Positions 1 through 5,457 of a stretch of DNA of 8,431 bases are shown in pieces (the stretch's first letter is position 1; each line of letters begins with the position of its first letter). The notes under the pieces were generated by a model. The model was not told the origin of the DNA and did not search any database. It worked only from the letters and a program-made list of their open reading frames with translations. A program made the translations under genes and the position numbers. The DNA comes from Chloroflexota bacterium. Its GTDB lineage: Bacteria; Chloroflexota; Limnocylindria; Limnocylindrales; CSP1-4. The DNA is taken from positions 1-8,431 of the forward strand of contig JAKAMV010000394.1 in the NCBI GenBank assembly GCA_021812735.1, read 5' to 3'.

Positions 1-486
1 GACGCCGGCGTCAAGTCGCTCACGGTGGCCGACGGCCTCGGCTGGTTCGGCGACTGGTACAAGATGACGGGCTCAGCCTCGGACTACGTCCTCGACTCCG
101 TCCCGGGCTTCGCGACCGCCAAGGCGAAGGCGTTCGAGCAGGCCTACCAGGCCAAGTACGGCGCCGACCCGAGCGCGGCGGCGGCCGGCCTGTCCTACGA
201 CTGGACGAACTTCTTCATCAAGATCATGCAGCAGACGCTTGCGGATCAGGGCTCCATCACCAGCGCGACACTGTACAAGGAGGCCCAGGACAAGCTCTGG
301 ACGGGCCAGCTGACCTACACCGACGGGATCATCATGTCGAGCTACGACTTCAACAAGGACTCGATCCCGGATCCCGTGGTGGGCAAGGGTCACTACATCT
401 TCCCGGTCACCCAGTACCACAGCGGCCAGCGGACCGTCATCTGGCCGGCCGACCAGGCCTCTGGGCAGCTCCAGACGATGCCCTAG
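1..486 (+). CDS. Liv-type ABC importer substrate-binding protein, C-terminal part (5' end outside window)
   Basis: The frame is open from base 1 to the TAG at 484-486 and gives 161 residues without a credible start, so the gene begins upstream of the window. The GTG at 25-27 is in frame but lies inside the fold. The fragment looks like the C-terminal lobe of a type-I periplasmic-binding-fold protein (Peripla_BP_6, LivK-like). It has an 'F..AY..KYG.DPS' helix, then 'SYDW...IMQQTLADQGS', then a 'WTGQLTYTDGIIMSSYDFNKD' strand-turn, and ends in 'FPVTQY.SGQRTVIWP', the usual last strand of this family. The lipoprotein signal peptide and most ligand contacts lie outside the window, so the ligand cannot be read. 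In such importers this protein captures the solute outside the membrane and delivers it to the LivHM permease. The gene directly precedes livG. Family assignment is firm; substrate is unknown. Confidence 0.88.
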   Translation, partial: DAGVKSLTVADGLGWFGDWYKMTGSASDYVLDSVPGFATAKAKAFEQAYQAKYGADPSAAAAGLSYDWTNFFIKIMQQTLADQGSITSATLYKEAQDKLWTGQLTYTDGIIMSSYDFNKDSIPDPVVGKGHYIFPVTQYHSGQRTVIWPADQASGQLQTMP

Positions 487-512
487 ACCTCATCTGAGCA
501 GCAACGCGCAAC

Positions 513-537
513 GGGGGCCGGCGCTCAGCCGGCCCCC
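513..537 (+). terminator. Perfect 10-bp GC hairpin between binding-protein gene and livG
   Basis: A perfect inverted repeat pairs GGGGGCCGGC (513-522) with GCCGGCCCCC (528-537) around a 5-nt loop, followed by only two T residues. It begins 26 nt after the binding-protein stop codon and ends 22 nt before the livG start. A strong hairpin at this place is typical of importer operons that need more binding protein than membrane subunits. It could act as a partial terminator or as a 3' block to mRNA decay. Without a real T-run, complete intrinsic termination is unlikely, so read-through into livG is expected. The structure is seen directly; the role is inferred. Confidence 0.7.
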
Positions 538-559
538 TTGCCACCCAGAGTGAGGCTCC

Positions 560-1288
560 ATGGCGCTCCTTGAGCTCAACGGCGTCACCAAGCGATTCGG
601 CGGCCTGACGGCCGTCAACAACGTCACCTTCAACGTGGAGGAGGGCGAGATCTTCGGGCTGATCGGCCCGAACGGCGCTGGCAAGTCCACGCTGCTCAAC
701 TGCCTGGCCGGCGCGCTTCGCCCCAACGCGGGCACGGTCCACTTCAACGGCCAGGACACCACGGGACTGCCGGCCGACCAGATGTGCCGGCTGGGCATCG
801 GGCGAACCTTCCAGATCCCGCGCCCTTTCCCGCGGATGTCTGTGCTGGAGAACGTCGTCGTCGCCGCAACGTTCGGTGACCCGCACTCCGAGCATCGCAT
901 GACCGCCGACCGGGCCCTCAAGATGCTCCAGTACGTGGACTTCCCACGGCCGGTGAGCACGATCGCGGGCCACCTCAACGCGGTCCAGCTCAAGCGGCTG
1001 GACCTCGCTCGAGCACTGGCCAGCCGCCCGAGGCTGCTGTTCCTCGACGAGTTCGCCTCCGGCCTGACGCCGTCGGAGCTCACCAGCGTCGCCGCGCTGC
1101 TGCGCAAGATCCGCGCTGACGGCGTGACGATCGTGATGGTCGAGCACGTCATGCGGCTGATCCTCGACCTGTGCGAGAACCTCGCAGTCCTCCAGTACGG
1201 CGAGCTGATCGCGCACGGCGATGCGTCGACGGTGGCCCAAGACGAGAAGGTCCGCGAGGCCTATCTCGGCGCCCATTACATCCTGTGA
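560..1288 (+). CDS. livG: LivG-type ABC importer ATP-binding protein with a degenerate signature motif
   Basis: This 242-aa cytoplasmic ATPase would energise the LivH/LivM permease together with the next gene product. Length and layout fit the LivG family. Walker A GPNGAGKST is at residues 36-44, the Q-loop is in GRTFQIPRPFP with Gln85, Walker B LLFLDE ends with catalytic Glu164, and the switch His196 is in VMVEH. The C-terminal 'VREAYLG' segment is usual for Liv ATPases. The signature helix is odd: where LSGGQ is expected it reads L-N-A-V-Q (139-143), followed by a normal KRLDLARAL, so both the Ser and the conserved Gly are replaced. From memory, a LivG subfamily with a non-canonical signature before 'KRLELARAL' is common in actinobacteria, so this need not mean loss of function. 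The residue after Walker B is Phe instead of Pro. The ATG is preceded by GTGAGG (550-555) with a 4-nt gap. The livF gene follows 28 nt after the stop. Confidence 0.93.
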   Translation: MALLELNGVTKRFGGLTAVNNVTFNVEEGEIFGLIGPNGAGKSTLLNCLAGALRPNAGTVHFNGQDTTGLPADQMCRLGIGRTFQIPRPFPRMSVLENVVVAATFGDPHSEHRMTADRALKMLQYVDFPRPVSTIAGHLNAVQLKRLDLARALASRPRLLFLDEFASGLTPSELTSVAALLRKIRADGVTIVMVEHVMRLILDLCENLAVLQYGELIAHGDASTVAQDEKVREAYLGAHYIL

Positions 1289-1304
1289 GCGGCCAGCCAG
1301 GCTC

Positions 1305-1311
1305 GAGGGAG
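1305..1311 (+). promoter_or_regulatory. Ribosome binding site deciding the livF GTG start
   Basis: GAGGGAG lies 5 nt before the GTG at 1317. The reading frame stays open further upstream, to an ATG at 1221 inside livG, but the translated extension resembles no ABC N-terminus. This site and the protein alignment both favour 1317. Confidence 0.75.
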
Positions 1312-1316
1312 ACACC

Positions 1317-2021
1317 GTGCTCAGACTGACCGCCGTCGAAGCCGGCTACGACCTGCTGCAGGTCCTGTGGGGCGTGGACCTCCACGTGGAGGAGGGCGAG
1401 TTCGTCGCCATCCTGGGACCCAACGGCGCAGGCAAGACCACCACCCTGCGCTCGATCGCAGGCTTCGTCCCCCCCATCCGCGGGTCCATCGCCTTCCGCG
1501 GCAAGGAGCTCCGGGGCACGCTGCCCCACCAGGTGAGCCGGATCGGAATCGGCTATGTGTCCGAGACCCTGAACCTGTTCCCGTCCATGTCGGTCTACGA
1601 GAACCTGCTCGTGGGCGCCTACAGCGTCAGGGACAAGAAGGCGGTCGCCTCCACGATGGACACCGTGTTCGAGCTGTTCCCCCGGCTGCTCGAGCGCCGT
1701 GACCAGCTGGCCGGGACCCTCTCGGGCGGCGAGCGGAAGATGCTCGCAATCGGCCGCGGCCTGATGCCGCAGCCGTCACTGCTGCTCGTCGACGAGCCCA
1801 GCCTCGGGCTGGCGCCCATGCTCACGCTCGACACGTTTGAGGCGCTCAAGACGCTCCGCAGCCGAGGCATGACGATCCTGCTCGTGGAGCAGAACGTGAA
1901 CACCACGCTCCGGATCGCGGACCGGGCGTACGTCCTGGAGCAGGGGCGCATCGTCCTCGAGGGGACCGGCGAGCAGCTGCTCGGCAACACCCACGTCCAG
2001 GAAGCGTACCTGGGGATCTGA
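1317..2021 (+). CDS. livF: LivF-type ABC importer ATP-binding protein
   Basis: This is the second ATPase of the importer, 234 aa from a GTG start. The N-terminus 'LRLTAVEAGYDLLQVLWGVDLHVEEGE' matches the usual LivF beginning (recognition of Y-x-x-x-x-V-L-x-G-V), which supports this start. Walker A GPNGAGKTT is at about 34-42. The canonical signature LSGGE is at 135-139, followed by RKMLAIGRGLM. Walker B LLLVDEP carries Glu160. The switch position is Gln192 (LLVEQN), the normal LivF state in place of His. The Q-loop region reads GIGYVSETLNLFPSMSVYENL, with Glu83 near the position of the usual Gln, again common in LivF. The stop is followed 9 nt later by livH, so translation is probably coupled. 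It should form a heterodimer with the LivG product on the cytoplasmic face of LivHM. Confidence 0.94.
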   Translation: MLRLTAVEAGYDLLQVLWGVDLHVEEGEFVAILGPNGAGKTTTLRSIAGFVPPIRGSIAFRGKELRGTLPHQVSRIGIGYVSETLNLFPSMSVYENLLVGAYSVRDKKAVASTMDTVFELFPRLLERRDQLAGTLSGGERKMLAIGRGLMPQPSLLLVDEPSLGLAPMLTLDTFEALKTLRSRGMTILLVEQNVNTTLRIADRAYVLEQGRIVLEGTGEQLLGNTHVQEAYLGI

Positions 2022-2030
2022 GGCAGACCG

Positions 2031-3086
2031 ATGACGACGACCCCCGCCGCCGCCCCCACCAACCTGCGCCAGGTGCCGCTCATCAGGCGGTTCATGAACT
2101 TCACCTGGCTCACGATCGGGATTGCCGCCCTGGTCCTGATCGTGTTCGCCTTCATCCAGCCGTCGATCGTGGTGGACACGCTCGTGACCGGCGGCATGTG
2201 GGCGCTGCTGGCCGCCGGCCTCGCACTCGTGTTCGGCGTGATGAATATCCCCAACTTCGCCCATGGCGAGTTCTTCATGATCGGCTCCCTGACGGCCTAC
2301 TTCGTGTTCTCGCCGATCCAGGACGCGATGTACAACGACCCGAGCGGCACGGGCCTGCTCAAGATCGTCGCCCCGTTCCCGGGAATCATCGCGGCCGCCG
2401 CAGTCGGGTTCGCGGTGGGCGCGGTGCTGGAGGTCATCCTGTTCCGGCCGCTGCGCAAGCGCAGCCGCGACCAGTGGGTGATGAACACTTTCCTGCTCAC
2501 CGCGGGCATCTCGGTCGTCCTCATCAACGGCGACCGGCTCATCCTCGGCAACGACTTCCGCGGCATCACCCGCTACTGGGACGTTCGGCCCCTCAACATC
2601 CTGGGCGTGTCCGTCTCGGTGGACCGAGCGGCCGTGTTCGTGATCGCGATGCTCGTGATCCTGCTGTTCTCCGTGTTCCTGCTTCGGACCCGGACCGGCC
2701 GTGCCATGCGCGCCGTGGCCCAGGACGAGGCCGGCGCCCAGATGGCGGGCATCAGCCTCAACCGGATCTTCATCCTGACGATGGGCCTGTCCTGCGGCCT
2801 GGCCGCCCTCGCCGGCGCGTCGCTGCTGTGGCTGTACCCCTCCTACCCGGACGTCGGCCTGCAGCCGCTCTACCTCGCGTGGTACGTGGTCATCCTGGCC
2901 GGCCTGGGCAACGTCCAAGGGGCCATCGTCGGCGCCTTCATCGTCTCCCTGATCCAGACGATGACGGTGTACTACGTCGGCGTCGACTGGGTGGACGTCC
3001 TGCCGACCCTGTTCATCATCGTGATCCTCCTGTTCAGACCGTCCGGCCTGTTCGGCAGCGAAGTGAAAGGCGTCTGGGAGCAGTAG
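2031..3086 (+). CDS. livH: LivH-type branched-chain amino acid ABC permease
   Basis: This 351-aa integral membrane permease subunit is slightly longer than classic LivH (about 300 aa), owing to a hydrophilic N-terminal tail of about 20 residues and a loop near 95-115. Family hallmarks are AAGLALVFGVMNIPNFAHGEFFMIG (about 61-85), the cytoplasmic coupling segment RTRTGRAMRAVAQDEAGAQMAGI (219-241) that contacts the ATPases, VILAGLGNVQGAIVGAFI (287-304), and the terminal VILLFRPSGLFG (331-342). About eight hydrophobic segments are visible. The ATG has GAGG (2020-2023) seven nt upstream, overlapping the livF stop. With LivM it forms the membrane channel. Substrate cannot be deduced from the permease alone, because this family carries branched-chain amino acids, urea, amides, aromatic acids and other small solutes. 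Confidence 0.95.
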   Translation: MTTTPAAAPTNLRQVPLIRRFMNFTWLTIGIAALVLIVFAFIQPSIVVDTLVTGGMWALLAAGLALVFGVMNIPNFAHGEFFMIGSLTAYFVFSPIQDAMYNDPSGTGLLKIVAPFPGIIAAAAVGFAVGAVLEVILFRPLRKRSRDQWVMNTFLLTAGISVVLINGDRLILGNDFRGITRYWDVRPLNILGVSVSVDRAAVFVIAMLVILLFSVFLLRTRTGRAMRAVAQDEAGAQMAGISLNRIFILTMGLSCGLAALAGASLLWLYPSYPDVGLQPLYLAWYVVILAGLGNVQGAIVGAFIVSLIQTMTVYYVGVDWVDVLPTLFIIVILLFRPSGLFGSEVKGVWEQ

Positions 3087-3088
3087 TG
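3076..3088 (+). promoter_or_regulatory. livH/livM translational coupling junction (RBS plus TAGTG stop/start overlap)
   Basis: GGGAG (3076-3080) inside the end of livH lies 5 nt before a GTG at 3086. That GTG shares its first G with the livH TAG (3084-3086). A second in-frame GTG at 3095 is possible but would be 14 nt from the ribosome site. The overlap suggests that ribosomes ending livH restart on livM, keeping the two permease subunits in equal amounts. Confidence 0.7.
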
Positions 3089-4117
3089 GCCACCGTGATC
3101 GACAAGACCAGCCCTTCCCGGGACGAGGCCAAGGCGTTCGCCCGGCGCCGGATCGTGTTCGCGGCCGTCCTGGTGGCCATCGCCATCTTGATCCCGTTCA
3201 TCCCGCCGTTCACCGGCCAGGACTACAAGCGCTTCCTGGTGACCGGCGCGCTGATGGCGGCCTACGCGGTCGCGTTCGACTTCACCGCGGGCTACATCGA
3301 CATCGTCAACTTCGGCTTTGCCGCCTTCGTCGGCCTGGGCGCGTACACGTCGGGCCTGCTGGCGGTCGACTTGGGCGTCTCGCCCTGGATCGGCATGGTC
3401 TGCGGCGCCCTGGTGGCCGCCGTGGTGGGGCTGCTCACGGGCATGCTCACCCTGCGCCTGCGCGGGATCTACGCCGCCGTCATGGCCTGGTTCGTGGGCC
3501 TCGCCCTGATGGGCCTGGTCCGGACCCTGCCGAACATCACCCGCGGATCCCTCGGCCTCAGCACGCCGCAGCTGCTCAACACGGCCGACAACCTCCCGTA
3601 CTACTACATCGTCCTGGGCATGCTGTTCCTGACGATCGGGATCCTGATGATCGTGATCCGCTCGCGGATCGGCCTCGCCTTCCGCGCCATCGGCCAGAAC
3701 CTGGCCTCCGCCAAGGCGTCGGGGATCAACCCGACCCGGTTCCTGGTGATCAACTTCACGCTGTCGTGCGCCTTCGCGGGGCTGCTTGGCGGGTTCTACG
3801 CCCACTACTACGGCATCCTCACGCCGGACCTGCTGGCGACCAACCACACGGTCGAGGTGCTCGCCGTCGCGTACATCGGCGGGCGCGGCACCCTGTGGGG
3901 CCCAGCGGTGATCGCCTTCCCGCTGATGGTCATCACCGGTCTGCTCCAGGCCCAGCTCGCCAGCATGCCCGGCCTGGAGCTCGTCCTCTACGGCCTGCTC
4001 CTGATCGCGGTCATGATCTTCCGGCCCGCCGGCTTCGCGGGCCTCGTGACCTCGGCTGCCAGCCGCATCTGGAAGCCGCGGGCGGAGGCGCCCGAGACCG
4101 CGGTCCCCGCCGCCTGA
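3086..4117 (+). CDS. livM: LivM-type branched-chain amino acid ABC permease
   Basis: This is the second permease subunit, 343 aa from the GTG at 3086. A basic, hydrophilic N-terminus (residues 1-22) precedes a first membrane helix at about 23-40. Family marks are DFTAGYIDIVNFGFAAFVGLGAYTSGLL (about 65-92), equivalent to the common 'G.xSLGHAAFFGIGAY' stretch. Next come LRLRGIYAAVMAWFVGLAL (123-141), the coupling loop IRSRIGLAFRAIGQNLASAKASGI (191-214), VLAVAYIGGRGTLWGPAVIAF (258-278) and the final LLLIAVMIFRPAGFAGL (304-320). A hydrophilic tail of about 20 residues closes the protein. The frame is open far upstream inside livH, but that part is an antiphase reading of livH and is not protein-like. 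The stop codon lies in the loop of an inverted repeat (4089-4128). Confidence 0.94.
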   Translation: MATVIDKTSPSRDEAKAFARRRIVFAAVLVAIAILIPFIPPFTGQDYKRFLVTGALMAAYAVAFDFTAGYIDIVNFGFAAFVGLGAYTSGLLAVDLGVSPWIGMVCGALVAAVVGLLTGMLTLRLRGIYAAVMAWFVGLALMGLVRTLPNITRGSLGLSTPQLLNTADNLPYYYIVLGMLFLTIGILMIVIRSRIGLAFRAIGQNLASAKASGINPTRFLVINFTLSCAFAGLLGGFYAHYYGILTPDLLATNHTVEVLAVAYIGGRGTLWGPAVIAFPLMVITGLLQAQLASMPGLELVLYGLLLIAVMIFRPAGFAGLVTSAASRIWKPRAEAPETAVPAA

Positions 4118-4128
4118 GGTCTCGGGCG
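4089..4128 (+). terminator. 11-bp inverted repeat spanning the livM stop codon
   Basis: CGCCCGAGACC (4089-4099) pairs perfectly with GGTCTCGGGCG (4118-4128). The 18-nt loop contains the livM TGA (4115-4117) and a possible small inner GCGG/CCGC stem. No T-run follows. It could reduce read-through into the DadA-like gene or stabilise the transporter mRNA. Because the left arm is coding, ribosomes reaching the livM stop would keep it open, so its folding may depend on translation. The pairing is seen directly; the function is inferred. Confidence 0.5.
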
Positions 4129-4155
4129 AGCCTGCCGGACCCGGCCCGGCTCCAT

Positions 4156-4162
4156 GGAGGGG
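4156..4162 (+). promoter_or_regulatory. Ribosome binding site of the DadA-like gene
   Basis: GGAGGGG, close to a perfect anti-16S match, lies 8 nt before the ATG at 4171 and fixes that start. The 53-nt gap upstream shows no convincing -35/-10 pair, so transcription probably continues from livM. Confidence 0.75.
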
Positions 4163-4170
4163 TAGAGAGC

Positions 4171-5409
4171 ATGCGCGTCGCGATCGTCGGGTCGGGCCTC
4201 GTCGGCCTGGCCACGGCGTACGAGCTCTCGCGCCGTGGCGCCGAGGTCGTGGTCGTCGGCGACCGGGTCCCCGGCGCGGGGGCGTCGTCGAACAACGCGG
4301 GCTGGGTGGTGCCCGCCGAGAGCGGGCCGGTCCCGGCCCCCGGCGTGGTGCTCCAGACGCTGCGCTGGATGGCCAAGCCGGACAGCCCGGTGTACGTGCG
4401 CCCGGCGCTGAGCCCATCGTTCATCGGCTTCTTCACCGGGATGCTCCGGGCCTGCAACGCGGGCGCGTTCGACCGCGCGTTCGCGGCCACCGCGGCGCTC
4501 GCCCGCGGCACGATGGAGGCGCTCGACGCGTGGGCGGCCGACGGGCTGGCGTTCGAGATGCACGCCGAGGGCGAGCTGCGGGCGTACGTCGACCCGGCCG
4601 CGTACCGCGACGCGCTCGCCGGCCTGGCGCGGTACGAGCGGTCCGGGCTCGCGCCCGAGGCGCTGACCGGCGACGAGGCGCGTGCGGCGGTGCCGGTGCT
4701 GGGCGACGCGGTGGTGGGCGCCGTCCGCTTCCCCAACGAGCGCCACGTGCGGCCGCAGGCCGTGGTCGACGCGCTGGTCGCCCGCCTCGCCGCGCTGGGC
4801 GCCACCCAAGTGCGCGGCCGTGTGACCGAAGCGTGGGCGCTCCCGTCGGGCGGCGCGGAGCTTCGCGGCGGCTTCGGGTCACTGCGGGCCGACGCGCTGG
4901 TGATCGCGGCGGGCGCGTGGAGCGGCCGGGTGGCGCGGCTGCTCGGATCGCGACTGCCGGTGCGGCCCGGCAAGGGCTACAGCATCGACTACGTGCCGGC
5001 GCAGCTGGACATGCGCCCCGTCGTGATGCTGTCGGAGGCGCACGTGGCAGTGACGCCGCTCGAGGGCGGCACCCGGGTTGCCGGCACCATGGAGTTCGGT
5101 CGGCTCGACGAGCGGATCAGCGCGGTCCGGCTCCGGGCGGTCCAGGAGGCGCCGGGCCGCTACTTCCGCGCCTGGGACCCCGACACGCCGGCGCTGGCGC
5201 CGTCGGCGGGCCTGCGGCCGATGATGCCCGACGGCATCGCCTGCATCGGGCGGCTCGCCCCATTCGGGCACGTCTACGTCGCCACCGGCCACGCCATGCT
5301 GGGGCTCACGCTCGCGCCGCGGACGGGGGCGCTGCTCGCCTCGGCGATCCTCGACGGTGCGGACCCGCCTGAGCTGCGCCCGTTCAGCCCAGCCCGCTTC
5401 GGCGCCTGA
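4171..5409 (+). CDS. DadA-like FAD-dependent D-amino-acid/amine dehydrogenase
   Basis: This 412-aa protein belongs to the DAO superfamily and is close in size to DadA (about 430 aa). The N-terminal Rossmann FAD motif is VAIVGSGLVGLATAYELSRRG, with GxGxxG at 7-12. DadA-type marks follow: SSNNAGWVVP (39-48), the RPGKGYSIDY strand (265-274), TRVAGTMEFG (301-310), AGLRPMMPDG (346-355) and the FAD-closing GHAMLGLTLAPRTGALLA (373-390). No signal peptide or membrane helix is visible. Family members oxidise D-amino acids, hydroxyproline isomers or N-methyl/secondary amines to imino acids, passing electrons to quinone or oxygen. The exact substrate and acceptor cannot be read here. Position after livM suggests that it acts on the imported compound. 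It ends 48 nt before the convergent DMGO-like gene. Superfamily placement is firm, DadA subfamily likely, substrate open. Confidence 0.88.
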   Translation: MRVAIVGSGLVGLATAYELSRRGAEVVVVGDRVPGAGASSNNAGWVVPAESGPVPAPGVVLQTLRWMAKPDSPVYVRPALSPSFIGFFTGMLRACNAGAFDRAFAATAALARGTMEALDAWAADGLAFEMHAEGELRAYVDPAAYRDALAGLARYERSGLAPEALTGDEARAAVPVLGDAVVGAVRFPNERHVRPQAVVDALVARLAALGATQVRGRVTEAWALPSGGAELRGGFGSLRADALVIAAGAWSGRVARLLGSRLPVRPGKGYSIDYVPAQLDMRPVVMLSEAHVAVTPLEGGTRVAGTMEFGRLDERISAVRLRAVQEAPGRYFRAWDPDTPALAPSAGLRPMMPDGIACIGRLAPFGHVYVATGHAMLGLTLAPRTGALLASAILDGADPPELRPFSPARFGA

Positions 5410-5417
5410 TCCACCGA

Positions 5418-5450
5418 GCCGCGGCGGTCGCCTCCGCCGGCCGCCGCGGC
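5418..5450. terminator. 13-bp hairpin between convergent genes, probable bidirectional terminator
   Basis: GCCGCGGCGG (5418-5427) pairs perfectly with CCGCCGCGGC (5441-5450). Three more inner pairs (one G-T) extend the stem to 13 bp around a 7-nt loop (5431-5437). It fills most of the 48-nt gap between two convergent stop codons, where a shared terminator is expected. Neither side has a T-run, so this is a GC-rich, tail-less type. The structure is seen directly; the role is inferred from position. Confidence 0.65.
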
Positions 5451-5457
5451 CGCCCCC

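Noticed and set aside
1020..1100. Possible frameshift explaining the odd LivG signature motif.
   Set aside because: The frame is continuous, with family-typical residues on both sides (AGHL before, KRLDLARAL after), so the change is by substitution and not by a sequencing slip.
437..1315. Long minus-strand frame opposite livG.
   Set aside because: Its composition is typical of an antisense shadow, whereas livG has all ABC landmarks on the plus strand.
1221..1316. Upstream extension of livF to an ATG inside livG.
   Set aside because: The extra 32 residues resemble no ABC N-terminus and would overlap livG by 68 nt. The GTG at 1317 has a good ribosome site and gives the family-typical start.
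3086..3095. Alternative livM start at the GTG of 3095.
   Set aside because: It cannot be ruled out, but its spacing of 14 nt from GGGAG is poorer than the 5 nt of the GTG at 3086. The difference is only three residues.
2972..4417. A 481-codon open frame on the minus strand opposite livM and the start of the DadA-like gene.
   Set aside because: It is low-complexity, rich in Arg, Gly, His, Asp and Gln, and has no domain pattern. This is the normal antisense shadow of a GC-rich gene, and the plus strand carries a clear permease there.
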